Source of the DNA: G963674835 sp963674835
Lineage (GTDB): Bacteria > Planctomycetota > Planctomycetia > Pirellulales > Thermoguttaceae
Reading direction: 5' to 3'
DNA: 64,000 nucleotides
NCBI GenBank assembly: GCA_963674835.2
Contig: CAXXKC010000001.1
Coordinates: 1,178,001 to 1,242,000, forward strand
Position numbers and translations under genes: made by a program. The stretch's first letter is position 1, and the number at the start of each line of letters is the position of its first letter. The notes below the pieces were generated by a model that ran no database searches, was not told the DNA's origin, and saw only the letters and a list, made by a program, of their open reading frames with translations. Of the stretch, positions 1 to 8,968 are shown one piece after another.

Positions 1-1
1 T

Positions 2-343
2 TTGCTGCGGGGGCATTCCGAGGTCGGCGGCAGCGGCTGCGTGCCCGAGGTCCAGTACCGCATTGGCCAGATCATCACCCGCACGAAGCTCGTCAACCTC
101 GATACGATCCTTGCTTCCACAGGCGAGATTATCGATGTGCCGGAGAAGGCCGTGCACGGCTGCCGAACGCAGATCGTCACGAGGGTCCGCGACGCGACCA
201 AGATGGCCGCGAACTGGAGTAGCGTGCTGGAGACTGAAGACGCCATGACGCTTCTGCACCGCGTGGTATTCTACGGTGACCATATGCAGAATGTGCGGCA
301 CCTGGCCAACTTGATGGGCCTGAATGTCGTCGAGGAAGTGTGA
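2..343 (+). CDS. C-terminal part of an L-fucose/L-arabinose-isomerase-like sugar isomerase (partial)
   Basis: The frame is open from the first base of the window, so the true start lies upstream and only about 113 C-terminal residues are visible. The piece contains a beta-rich stretch followed by 'GCRTQIVTRV' and ends with 'HRVVFYGDH' and 'LMGLNVVEEV'. This layout, with a conserved CRT segment and a terminal HRV(V/I)FYGDH helix-cap region, resembles the C-terminal domain of fucose-isomerase-like proteins. Such cytoplasmic enzymes interconvert aldoses and ketoses, which would suit the polysaccharide-degrading genes that follow. The catalytic domain is outside the window, so substrate cannot be judged. 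The family assignment comes from remembered motif style and is moderate at best. Confidence 0.5.
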   Translation: MLRGHSEVGGSGCVPEVQYRIGQIITRTKLVNLDTILASTGEIIDVPEKAVHGCRTQIVTRVRDATKMAANWSSVLETEDAMTLLHRVVFYGDHMQNVRHLANLMGLNVVEEV

Positions 344-566
344 CTGCGTCCGTCATGCTGAGCGAGCATGCCATCCACTCACGCATTTCGTTGACGTGCC
401 CCGAATAACGACCGGGCCTGTCGACAAAGTTCGACTGCGAGAAGGGTAGGCTTCGGCACTGAACCACTCTCGTTCTTCGACTTCGATAGGCGGTTGTCTG
501 TAATGGTCAAGTACTGGCTACTACGGTACAAAGTGTTCGCCGATAGTCGGACGCGGTTGCGGCTCC

Positions 567-902
567 ATGGCCGACCTCTACCGCCACACCCCTCTCGCCT
601 TGCGGAAGACGCTGAACCTGGACAATGGCAAGGAGTTTGTTGAGCATCAGCAGCTTGCGGCCGAAGCGGAGTCGAAGATCTACGTTGCCAAGCCCTACTG
701 TGCCTGGCAACGTGACACCAGCGAGCACACCAATGGTCTAATCCGTCAGTTCTTTCCCAAGGGGACCGACCTGGTCCGCATTCCCGAACGTCGGTTGGTC
801 AAAGTCCAAGATCTCTTGAACAACCGCCCTCGAAAACGTCTCGGCTACCGAACGCCCCTCGAAGTTCTCGGATCACGACCGAATCTTGCGATTGATACTT
901 GA
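567..902 (+). pseudogene. IS30-family transposase, 3' remnant
   Basis: This is the C-terminal part of an IS30-type DDE transposase. 'LDNGKEF' carries the second catalytic Asp, 'SEHTNGLIRQFFPKGTD' carries the Glu, and 'LNNRPRKRLGYRTP' is the family's usual C-terminal signature. The N-terminal helix-turn-helix and the first catalytic Asp are missing. The in-frame sequence upstream of the apparent ATG (about 510-566) does not resemble the family. With roughly 111 residues against the usual 300-400, it cannot be an active enzyme. No clear terminal inverted repeat was found nearby. It marks an old insertion in the spacer between the isomerase-like gene and the LRR gene. Confidence 0.8.
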
Positions 903-1049
903 CGGTGCCTGGGACCGGGTTCGCCGCAGGCGAGTTCCAACAGGATCGCCCAAAGGTTGACCCCCCGAACTCCAGAGATGGACGGCGGCGCGGGAGCGTC
1001 GGAGATGGTTCTGAGTTCTGGAGGAGTCGCGGGGGAAGGGCTGGTGCGG

Positions 1050-2228
1050 TCATTCTACGTCCACCTTAATCACGGATACAGTAGGCAAATGCTTTTGGAG
1101 GTCTTCTAGTCCCACTTCGCTCACCTTCGTGCCTGTCAACCACAACTTCTTCAGCTGCGTTGCTTGGTAGAGGTCGCGAATCCCGGAGTTGGTGACCTGC
1201 GTTCTCACCAAGTTGATCTCTCGCAAATGGGACATCCGCTTCAAGTGCTGCAGCCCCACGTCGGTCACGCGGGTTCCCGACAGGTCAATTTCCCGCAACT
1301 GCGGCACTCGTGTGATCGTCCCCACGCCTACATCTGTCAGATGGGTCTCGGACAATTTGAGGGTTTCGAGTTCTTTGAATTTGCCAGCATTCAGCAGAAC
1401 GGTGATGCCTGCATCCCCAACAGCAGTCCAGCTCAGATCCAAATACTTCAAATGACTCATCATTCCGAGGTGAACCAGGCCTGGACCGGTGATGTGTGTG
1501 CTATCAAGCGAGAGAACTTCCAAACGTGCCAATCCTTCGATATTCTCCAGCCCTGTATCCGTCACTTTTGTCCCGTCCAAAGAGAGTTCCACTAAACTCT
1601 TCATTCCCTTCAGGTTCGACAACCCCGCGTCCGTCATGTCGGTGCAACCAAGGTCAAGCGATTCGAGGTTCATCAGGCTCTCAAGATGATGCAAACCGCT
1701 GCCATTCACATGGGTATCCCGCAAATCGAGACTTCGTAATCGAGACATCTTCGTCAAATTCCGAAGTCCGGCATCGCTCACCCGAGTAGCCTGCAAATAG
1801 AGATACTCCAACGGAAGACCAAGGTCCGCGAGATGCTCCAACCCTTCGTCCCCCACATCGGCGCCGACGAGATCCAAGTAGGTCACGCTGGGCGATGATC
1901 CAAGGCACGACAGGTCTGAATCGTGAGCATAGGCACAGGCGACACCCGTGACCGTAGAAAAGAAATCGTCACCGAGCAGTCTGCGCAGCCACTTCGGACA
2001 GGATGGATTAGGGGGACGACCACGCGAATCGCTTCCATTGTAGAATACCACACCCTCGCGCCACTGGATCGCCTCAACTGCCTCCCTCTGCCTCTTCGCC
2101 TGCTGCATCTTCACGGCAAGCCAACTCATGCCGATGCTCGCAAGAAGCACGAAGACCAGCAGGGTCCGCACGCTGAACTGAAACCAACAGCGTTTGCGCG
2201 AAGGCGAAGTGGTCTGAGGTTCAGCCAT
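1050..2228 (-). CDS. membrane-anchored leucine-rich-repeat protein
   Basis: The protein has 392 residues. A basic N-terminus with the planctomycete-type 'FSVRTLLVFVLLASIGMSW' segment forms one transmembrane anchor at about residues 18-38. It is followed by a linker and then roughly eleven leucine-rich repeats of about 24 residues, from about residue 110 to 385. The repeats have the form L..L.L..T.VTD.GL.., which is the ribonuclease-inhibitor-like type common in planctomycetes. Such proteins are thought to mediate protein-protein contacts at the cell envelope; no catalytic motif is seen. ATG at 2228 follows no strong ribosome-binding site. It stands alone, convergent with the IS30 remnant. Function beyond binding is unknown. 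Confidence 0.85.
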   Translation of the reverse strand: MAEPQTTSPSRKRCWFQFSVRTLLVFVLLASIGMSWLAVKMQQAKRQREAVEAIQWREGVVFYNGSDSRGRPPNPSCPKWLRRLLGDDFFSTVTGVACAYAHDSDLSCLGSSPSVTYLDLVGADVGDEGLEHLADLGLPLEYLYLQATRVSDAGLRNLTKMSRLRSLDLRDTHVNGSGLHHLESLMNLESLDLGCTDMTDAGLSNLKGMKSLVELSLDGTKVTDTGLENIEGLARLEVLSLDSTHITGPGLVHLGMMSHLKYLDLSWTAVGDAGITVLLNAGKFKELETLKLSETHLTDVGVGTITRVPQLREIDLSGTRVTDVGLQHLKRMSHLREINLVRTQVTNSGIRDLYQATQLKKLWLTGTKVSEVGLEDLQKHLPTVSVIKVDVE

Positions 2229-2312
2229 AACAGCGTACTACAGTCAGGAATATCCAGATTGGCAATCCTCCGCACAGCAGCAGGTAGGACACCAAACGGA
2301 TCTGATATGGTT

Positions 2313-2558
2313 TCACTTCCCGTTGCCGGGCGAGTCGTCGCTGAACGCTTGGTGGTCCTCTCGGAAGTCTCGCAGCGCCCGGTCCACGATCCTGCGAATG
2401 TGCTGCTCCACTTCGTCGGGTGTCCGCTTGCCCTTCGGCAGCCCCATCCAGCAGAACTGGATGGCTTGCCGAATAGAGTGATCGATCTGGGCGGGACCGA
2501 ACAAGTCGCGAAGCTTCTCCTCCTCCTCGTCGCTCATGTTCCATCTGGAGTGCGCCAT
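2313..2558 (-). CDS. small conserved-looking hypothetical protein
   Basis: This 81-residue soluble protein is rich in acidic and basic residues. It has a 'SDEEEEKLRDLFGP' start and a core 'IRQAIQFCWMGLPKGKRTPDEVEQ' (split here as a WMGLP motif followed by TPDEVEQHIRRIVDRALRDFRED). The pattern looks like an all-helical planctomycete small protein of unknown function. I chose ATG at 2558 over the upstream ATG at 2585 because AGGAGA lies about eight bases before it. It is co-directional with and about 85 bp upstream of the LRR gene, so the two may share a transcript. No function is proposed. Confidence 0.65.
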   Translation of the reverse strand: MAHSRWNMSDEEEEKLRDLFGPAQIDHSIRQAIQFCWMGLPKGKRTPDEVEQHIRRIVDRALRDFREDHQAFSDDSPGNGK

Positions 2559-2897
2559 GGGTGAGTCTCCTGTTTCACCGTTCACTCATTATTCCACCAC
2601 CGTGCCCACACTGTATCGCTGAAAGCAGGGATTGGCAATCAGGGTGGGCGAACGGTGCAAGTTTGCACCTTTCGGATGAACGTGGGAGTGGGCCTGAGCT
2701 ACTGCGAAGATCCAGATGGACCACCATCGGCCGCGGTTGAAAGAACCCCACTACCGGGAATGCGGCGGCGGGGTTGGTTCAGTTCAGGCAGCGTGGAAGT
2801 GTTATCTCGGCCCGTGGAATCCGAAGCGTTTTTGGTTCACTCTTCGGCGAATAGACGGCGCCCCTGATTTGCCACCACTCTCGTGTTGGCAGTTCTT
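2559..2897. other. non-coding spacer
   Basis: This is about 340 bp between two minus-strand genes. I see no convincing gene, RNA or repeat in it; the short reading frames on both strands lack protein-like composition. It probably holds the promoter of the small gene ending at 2313. Confidence 0.5.
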
Positions 2898-3470
2898 CTA
2901 GCAGACTCCCTTGCCAACGTGCCGTCGACGATCTTCCCTCCCGACGACGAAGCCGACAAAGCCAGCGACCATGCCAGAAAAAGCAGCCACACTCAGCGTA
3001 AACATCACAATCAGCGACGGCCACCAATAGAATGCGTTCGTGGTGCCCAACAGGAAAAGGATATGGAATAGAACGCCGCTCAGCAGGCCGGCGGTCAGTG
3101 CTACTCTTTGGGTCTGTGCTTTCGCGCCTATGGCTCCCGCGATCCCTCCAGCAATCGCGGCAAATGGTGCCCATACGAAGGCAAAAAGAAACGTTGGGCT
3201 GAGGGCGTCTGATCCAAAAGGAGCACGATGGGCAAGCCAACCCAGAAGAAGCATAATGAAAGGATGAACGAAAGCCATCAGAATGGAAACGACTGCACCA
3301 GCCCTTGCGCCGCGAGCAATCGCGATACTGTTGCCGCTGGCTGTGTGTTCAGCCTGATCCGCCACGGGCTGAAACATAGGGTCCACAACGCCTTCGCGGG
3401 ATGTGCCACAGGCCCAACAAGCGTCAAACGTCTCCTCAATTTCTTCGTCGCACTCTGGGCATCGCCACAT
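2898..3470 (-). CDS. zinc-ribbon membrane protein of unknown function
   Basis: The 190-residue protein begins with a short zinc ribbon: CPEC at about residues 4-7 and CWACG at about 18-22, giving the CxxC...CxxC pattern. It then has a hydrophobic region with about four transmembrane segments (about 53-75, 85-110, 115-140 and 145-170) and a short basic tail. Planctomycete genomes contain many such ribbon-plus-membrane proteins without known roles. ATG at 3470 is preceded by AGGAG about ten bases upstream. No neighbour points to a function. The ribbon may bind Zn(II) or simply stabilise the N-terminus; this is inference. Confidence 0.75.
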   Translation of the reverse strand: MWRCPECDEEIEETFDACWACGTSREGVVDPMFQPVADQAEHTASGNSIAIARGARAGAVVSILMAFVHPFIMLLLGWLAHRAPFGSDALSPTFLFAFVWAPFAAIAGGIAGAIGAKAQTQRVALTAGLLSGVLFHILFLLGTTNAFYWWPSLIVMFTLSVAAFSGMVAGFVGFVVGREDRRRHVGKGVC

Positions 3471-3523
3471 GTCGTCCGAACTCCTAAAGGCTGGGAGCCG
3501 TAGCAGTTTTCGTCTAATCAGGC

Positions 3524-3572
3524 AATTTCAAAACACGTTCGCCAACGCTCACAACTGAATTTCAAAACACGT
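3524..3572. repeat. short direct repeat AATTTCAAAACACGT (two copies)
   Basis: The 15-bp string AATTTCAAAACACGT occurs at 3524-3538 and again at 3558-3572, 19 bases apart. It lies upstream of the zinc-ribbon gene and before the IS5-like remnant. It could be an operator pair, since it sits in the promoter region of the minus-strand gene, or a leftover of the transposon insertion. There is no further support for either. Confidence 0.4.
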
Positions 3573-3708
3573 CCTGAGAAGCCAAGCAGCCCTCGTCATC
3601 GCTGCCGGGCGCTTCAAATGCCCCATCCGCCCTTGGATGGCAAGCCCCGGTCCTTTGTCTGAATGCAAGTGTTGTCAGGCTTCCGGGTTCAGAGTGGCAT
3701 CGTTTTGA

Positions 3709-4179
3709 GACCAAGCGTGCCTTGGCCGGTCCCGCGGTGGATTAACGACCAAGATCCACGCGGTCACCGGAACAAGCGGCCGCTTGGTCAACTTCCGCCT
3801 GACGGCCGGCCAACGCGGTGACGCCCCGCTGGGAAACACGTTATTGGACGACTTCGCACCAGGCGAGGTTGGCGCGATCATCGCCGACGCGACGTACGAT
3901 TCCGACGCGATCCGGCAGCGTGGTCGACGGCTGAAAGCGAAGGTTTGCATCAGGCCGAACCCAACCCGCAAAACGAAGAAACGTTACAACAAACAAACCT
4001 ATAAACGCAGCACCCTGATCGAGCGGTTCTTTGGTCGACTCAAACGTTGCCGCCGCATCGCGACACGCTACGAAAAGAAAGCCGCCAACTTCGCCGGAGT
4101 CATCTGGCTAGCAGCGCTGGTCATCGACATGATTTCAATGTCCGTACCGCCTGGCAGGCCACTAAGAAACTCGAAATGA
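3709..4179 (+). pseudogene. IS5-family transposase, 3' remnant
   Basis: Reading in frame from just after the TGA at 3706-3708, the sequence gives 'LGRSRGGLTTKIHAVTG', the well-known block of IS5-type transposases. It continues through 'IIADATYDSDAIR' with the second catalytic Asp and 'STLIERFFGRLKRCRRIATRYEK' with the catalytic Glu. The DNA-binding N-terminus and first Asp are missing or beyond the in-frame stop. An apparent start codon exists only at the TTG at 3784. The element is therefore dead unless the other half is supplied by frameshifting, for which I see no partner frame. Terminal inverted repeats were not identified. Confidence 0.8.
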
Positions 4180-4412
4180 GTCCCGCAGCGGCACAATTAT
4201 CGAGTTGCCAATGTGTGTTGTTCTCGGGAAATTCGCATATCCGTGTTTTGCCAAGCAGGCCCAAACAAGTTCCTGGAGGAGTCTCTCAGTGGCCTGCGAG
4301 AGCCAATGCCGACGAACTCCGGGGAAAGCTCGCCGTCAAGGGGCCAGTGGGTCTCAGTACGTCATCAACCCATGGCCCACGACCGCACACGTCACCAACG
4401 AGCCATAATGCC

Positions 4413-5525
4413 CTATTGGTTGAGTTTCTCAATCACGAAATCGACCGCATTGTGATACTCGGTCACCGGCGGGCCGCCTTTGTATTCGAGATGGCACTCG
4501 ACGTGCAGCCGGTCCATCTGCTCTTTCAGTTTGATGCCGAGCAGCGGATGATGTACCCACATGCCCGGCGGAGTTGTCTCGTCCACCGGCGTGTCTTCCC
4601 GGTTGTAGCTCGCAAAGATCGGAGGATCGTCTTTGGTCAGATGGCTGATGGGCGAGGCTTCCTTGATCAGCGCGATCTTCTCGGGCTTGTCCAACTCTTC
4701 CGCAGATTCGATGCCGAAGAAACGCCGTATGGAAGGGTGTTCCTGGAGCTTGTCGCAGTGGAACCACTTGGACAGGGTCTTCATGTCTACCGACGATTGC
4801 CCCGCAATGGGAGCAGCACAGGTGAGCCGTGTGGACTCCCGCAACACCGGGTCGGGACTGCTCGGGTCGGCTAGGTCGTCGTGGAATGCCAGCCACATCG
4901 ACATGCAGCCGCCCGCAGAGCCGCCAAAGCAGGCACAACGGCCCTTGTTCAAGTGATACTCGTCGGCGTGGCAACGAAGAAACTGAAGAGCCCTGGCTCC
5001 ATCAAGCATCGGTATGGGAAACGGGCCCGAGTCAATCAACCGGTAGTTGATCGCCGCCACGGAAATGCCCGCAGCAAGATACTGCCGGAGTGCGCCCATG
5101 TTGAGCTTCGACTTGTCCCCGCCCACAAAGCCGCCACCATGGATGAACACGGCCAGCGGAGTTGGCCTTCCGTCGTTCCGCTTGGCCAACCACAGATCGA
5201 GTACGTTTCGCTCGTAAGGACCATACTTGACGTTGGCATGCGTGGGGGCGATTTCATACCCGGCGGGCCCCTTCTGTTCCCTCCCCTTCTTCTGTGCGCG
5301 CATTTTCGCCACAAAGGCCCGGGCTTCTGCCTCCGTGAGCACGCCGTCGCCGTTGGCGTCCGCCTGGGGAAACTTCGTCAAAAACCGCCGCAGAACCGCC
5401 TGCTGACCGGACGACTGGTCGGCGGCGGAGGCGACGATCGGAACGGCGAGTGCGAAAAGCAGGGCAAGTGCCAGCCCGGCAAGGCCCCACGGCAGACTGC
5501 GGGCGAACCGTCGTGAACAACTCAT
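4413..5525 (-). CDS. secreted alpha/beta-hydrolase (esterase) with an EF-hand
   Basis: The protein has 370 residues with a signal peptide (about 1-35). A single EF-hand-type calcium loop, DANGDGVLTEAE at 56-67, follows, and then an alpha/beta-hydrolase domain of the BD-FAE/hormone-sensitive-lipase type. The oxyanion-hole motif HGGGF is at about 129-133, the nucleophile elbow GGSAGG has Ser at 203, and a C-terminal His lies in 'EYHNA'. Such enzymes often remove acetyl or feruloyl groups from polysaccharides. Its ATG overlaps the stop of the upstream sulfatase by four bases (ATGA), so it is translationally coupled to it. This suggests deacylation and desulfation of the same glycan. The exact substrate is unknown. 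Confidence 0.85.
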   Translation of the reverse strand: MSCSRRFARSLPWGLAGLALALLFALAVPIVASAADQSSGQQAVLRRFLTKFPQADANGDGVLTEAEARAFVAKMRAQKKGREQKGPAGYEIAPTHANVKYGPYERNVLDLWLAKRNDGRPTPLAVFIHGGGFVGGDKSKLNMGALRQYLAAGISVAAINYRLIDSGPFPIPMLDGARALQFLRCHADEYHLNKGRCACFGGSAGGCMSMWLAFHDDLADPSSPDPVLRESTRLTCAAPIAGQSSVDMKTLSKWFHCDKLQEHPSIRRFFGIESAEELDKPEKIALIKEASPISHLTKDDPPIFASYNREDTPVDETTPPGMWVHHPLLGIKLKEQMDRLHVECHLEYKGGPPVTEYHNAVDFVIEKLNQ

Positions 5526-6988
5526 GGTGACTTCCTTGGGTCTGTTGCCCCCTTCCCTTTCCCTCGGCCTTGCTTCTTCCCTGCCGGCTTAAACGACTCT
5601 TTGGGAATCGGTGTGTTCGGAGTGGGCATGGGAGCTTTGATCTGTTGCCGCCAGGCGACCAGCTTGTCGTGCAACTCCTTGGCTTTTTGCGGCATCTGCG
5701 ACGCCAGATTCCTGCTTTCGCCGATGTCGTCGGCAAGGTTGTAGAGTTCGAGGCGGTGATCTTCGAGGAACTCCATCAGCTTCCACGGACCGGCTTGGAT
5801 CACGCTCACCGGCGTGGTCCGCCACACGTCGTAACCGTTACCCAGATATCCGGGAAAATGCTGATAGATGGCCTCTCGCTTGAGCGTCGCTGCTGCGTTG
5901 CGCATTAGCGGCACGAGGCTTTCGCCGTCCAACGGGTAGCCGGTCGACGGCTGCGTCCCCGCAATTTCCAGCAAGGTAGGATAAACGTCCACGTGAATGG
6001 TCGGCACGTCGCAAGTCGAGCCGGGCTTGACCACGCCAGGCCAGCGAACGATGAAGGGATCGCGTGTCCCGCCTTCATACAGGCTTCCCTTCCCGCTGCG
6101 CAGCGGGGCGTTGTCCGTGATGTCCCCCTGATCCCGGCCGATGCCTTCGCGCGCGTAGCCTCCTACGCCTCCGTTGTCGCTGGAAAAGATCAACACGGTG
6201 TTGTCGGCCAGCCCAAGCTCATCGAGCTTGGCCATGACGCGGCCGACGCTCTGGTCCACGCTGGCAATCATCGCGGCATAGGTCGGATTGCGGTGGCCGC
6301 CAGCCGATGCCTTGGGGCGGAAATGGGCGATCAGATCCCGCTTTGCCTGCAACGGAACATGCACGGCGAAGTGCGGCAGATAGAGGAAGAATGGCCCATC
6401 CTTATGCCGCTCGATGAAGTCGACCGCTTTATCGGTGAGAAAATCGGCCAGGTACTGCCCCTTCGGATACTCGACCGTCGGGTTGGTGGGAAAATCAAAG
6501 TGCCTGCCCATCGAAACAACGGCCTCGTCGAAGCCTCGCCGCGACGGATGACGCTGTTGGTCGTTGCCCAGGTGCCATTTGCCGAACATGCCTGTGGCAT
6601 AGCCTGCCGTCTTGAGGGCCTGCGCCACGGTGATCTTGTCCAACGGCAACTCTACGACGTTGTCGACCGGCCGCAACGGACGGATCTGCCAGGGAAAGCG
6701 ATCGATGGAGCCGACCGTGTAGATGCCGGTCCGCGGCGCATACTGCCCGCTCATCAGCGCCGCGCGCGTCGGCGCGCAGTTTTGGCAATTGTGGTAGCAG
6801 GAAAACCGCATCCCCTGCGACGCCAGGCGGTCGATATTCGGCGTTTCATAATACGTCGATCCTTGCACGCCCAGGTCGGTCCAACCGAGATCGTCGGCAA
6901 GAATGAAGACGATGTTCGGTCTGCGCTCAGCAGCGATACTGGGCACGGCGCAGAGGCAAAGCAAAACAATCGGAAGCAGTCGTCGCAT
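5522..6988 (-). CDS. secreted family S1 sulfatase (CAPTR type)
   Basis: The 488-residue arylsulfatase-superfamily protein hydrolyses sulfate esters outside the cytoplasm. A signal peptide occupies about residues 1-20. 'PNIVFILADDLGW' supplies the metal-binding Asp pair. The C-x-P-x-R signature CAPTR (Cys71) is the site converted to formylglycine. 'GKWHLG' and 'SSDNGG' are further family motifs. I chose ATG at 6988, immediately before the signal peptide and preceded by GAAAGGTG, over the upstream in-frame ATG at 7150, whose extra 54 residues look non-protein-like. It forms a two-gene operon with the esterase and is divergent from the next sulfatase, sharing a 294-bp intergenic promoter region. 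Confidence 0.95.
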   Translation of the reverse strand: MRRLLPIVLLCLCAVPSIAAERRPNIVFILADDLGWTDLGVQGSTYYETPNIDRLASQGMRFSCYHNCQNCAPTRAALMSGQYAPRTGIYTVGSIDRFPWQIRPLRPVDNVVELPLDKITVAQALKTAGYATGMFGKWHLGNDQQRHPSRRGFDEAVVSMGRHFDFPTNPTVEYPKGQYLADFLTDKAVDFIERHKDGPFFLYLPHFAVHVPLQAKRDLIAHFRPKASAGGHRNPTYAAMIASVDQSVGRVMAKLDELGLADNTVLIFSSDNGGVGGYAREGIGRDQGDITDNAPLRSGKGSLYEGGTRDPFIVRWPGVVKPGSTCDVPTIHVDVYPTLLEIAGTQPSTGYPLDGESLVPLMRNAAATLKREAIYQHFPGYLGNGYDVWRTTPVSVIQAGPWKLMEFLEDHRLELYNLADDIGESRNLASQMPQKAKELHDKLVAWRQQIKAPMPTPNTPIPKESFKPAGKKQGRGKGKGATDPRKSP

Positions 6989-7282
6989 GGGGAAACACCT
7001 TTCGCTCCGGACCAGGGCCGTGACAGGCCTGCCAACTCGCAACGTCCAACACTTCTTCCCAACCGCTCCACAAATAACGCGCCAGCCCGCCGGAATCAAT
7101 CCTTCGGATGAACCAGATTCCAGGGCGGTCGATTCCTTCGGCCGGCTCATGCCAACGGCGATTACGCCGGTCGAGACGCTGGACGCCCGCGTTGGAGCAT
7201 TTTACACTGGTTGTGGACCGGACAGTGCCGCAGGGTTCCGGATGATGCGTTGCCGTGATGCCATACCTCGAAAGGAAAGCAC

Positions 7283-8857
7283 ATGAAGGCCATACTCACG
7301 TTCACCCTGGCGTTGGTCTGTGGACTCGGTCATTTGCCCGCGGTCTCTGCCGCGACCGCTTCCCGGCCCAACATTCTCTTTATCCTCGTCGATGATTACG
7401 GCATCAAGGACGTGGGCATCGAGGGGAGCACGTTCTACGAGACGCCCAACATCGACCGCCTTGCCCAAAGCGGCATGCGATTCACTCAGGGCTACTCCGC
7501 CTGCCAGGTGTGCAGCCCCTCGCGGGCGGCCATCATGCTGGGGAAGTATCCCGCCCGACACGGCATCACCGACTACATCGGCGCCGCCGTGGGCGAGGAC
7601 TTCGCCGAGCGTCGGCACGTCAAGCTGCTAGTGCCCGATTACGTCCGCAACCTGCCCGCCGCCGACACTACGCTGGCCGAGGCGCTCAAGCAGGGCGGTT
7701 ACACGACATTTTTTGCGGGCAAGTGGCACATGGGCAGCAAGGGCTCCTGGCCCGAGGATCACGGCTTCGGCATCAACAAGGGCGGCTGGGACTCCGGCAG
7801 CCCGATAGGCGGTTACTTCTCGCCCTGGAAGAATCCCAATTTGCCCAACGGGCCCAAAGGCGAGTCGCTCACCCAACGTCTGGCCAGCGAGACCATCACC
7901 TTCATCGAAGAGCACAAGGACAAGCCGTTCCTGGCGTATCTGTCGTTCTACGCCGTGCACGGGCCAATCCAGACCACCAGGCCGCTTTGGAACAAGTACC
8001 GCGAGAAAGCCGCCCAGCAGCCGGCTCCTGCAGAACGTTTTACGATCGACCGCACGCTGCCAGTCCGGCAGGTGCAGGACAATCCGATCTACGCCGGCCT
8101 GATCGAGTCGATGGACACGGCGGTGGGCCGCGTGCTGGCGCGATTGGACGAGCTGGGGCTGGCCGACAACACGATTATCTGTTTCACCGGCGACAACGGC
8201 GGCGTTTCTTCGGGCGACAGTTTTAGCTCCTCCGAGCTGCCTTACCGCGGCGGCAAGGGGCGCCAGTGGGAAGGCGGCACCCGCGTGCCGTTCTACATCA
8301 AGGCTCCCGGCGTGACGCGGCCCGGCAGCATCTGCAACACCCCGGTGATCGGCACCGACTTCTACCCCACGCTTCTCGAACTGGCCGGACTGCCGCAGAG
8401 GCCAGAGCAGCACGTCGACGGGGTCAGCCTCGTGCCACTGTTGCGCGGCGGCAAGACCGCGCCCCGCCCGCTCTTCTGGCACTACCCCCACTACGGCAAC
8501 CAGGGAGGCGAGCCATCGTCGATCATCCACAAGGACGACTGGAAGCTCATCCACTACTGGGAGGACGGCCGCAACGAGCTCTACTATCTGCCGGATGACA
8601 TCGGCGAACAGCACGACTTGGCGGCCAGCCAGCCCGAGCGGACCAGCCGGCTCTGGGCCGAGCTCGAGGTCTGGCTCAAGGAAACAGGCGCCAAGCTCCC
8701 GCAGCCAAACCCCGACTATACCGAGGCCATGGGCCAACAGCATCGCAAGGACGCCGAGGCGCTCAAACAGCGGCTGGAGAAGACGCACGCCGCCTATCTC
8801 GATCCAAGCTGGCAGCCCAACCGCACCTGGTGGGACAGCCTTGTCCCGAAGGACTGA
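7283..8857 (+). CDS. secreted family S1 sulfatase (CSPSR type)
   Basis: The 524-residue sulfatase has a signal peptide (about 1-24) and the start of the alkaline-phosphatase-like fold at 'PNILFILVDDYG'. The formylglycine signature is CSPSR with Cys77, followed by GKWHMG and 'TGDNGG'. It is full length for the family. The start at 7283 has GGAAAG at proper spacing. It is transcribed divergently from the sulfatase-esterase pair and is followed after about 110 bp by a third sulfatase in the same direction. The likely role is periplasmic or extracellular desulfation of a polysaccharide. Substrate subfamily cannot be assigned by eye. Confidence 0.95.
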   Translation: MKAILTFTLALVCGLGHLPAVSAATASRPNILFILVDDYGIKDVGIEGSTFYETPNIDRLAQSGMRFTQGYSACQVCSPSRAAIMLGKYPARHGITDYIGAAVGEDFAERRHVKLLVPDYVRNLPAADTTLAEALKQGGYTTFFAGKWHMGSKGSWPEDHGFGINKGGWDSGSPIGGYFSPWKNPNLPNGPKGESLTQRLASETITFIEEHKDKPFLAYLSFYAVHGPIQTTRPLWNKYREKAAQQPAPAERFTIDRTLPVRQVQDNPIYAGLIESMDTAVGRVLARLDELGLADNTIICFTGDNGGVSSGDSFSSSELPYRGGKGRQWEGGTRVPFYIKAPGVTRPGSICNTPVIGTDFYPTLLELAGLPQRPEQHVDGVSLVPLLRGGKTAPRPLFWHYPHYGNQGGEPSSIIHKDDWKLIHYWEDGRNELYYLPDDIGEQHDLAASQPERTSRLWAELEVWLKETGAKLPQPNPDYTEAMGQQHRKDAEALKQRLEKTHAAYLDPSWQPNRTWWDSLVPKD

Positions 8858-8968
8858 TTTCCACTGCCAAGCACAATGCAGGATGTACGGACGTTGGGGC
8901 GACGTGGCGATAAAATGGTCGATCGAGTGAGGCCGGATCGGTTCCATAACAACAACGGGAGAACGTCG

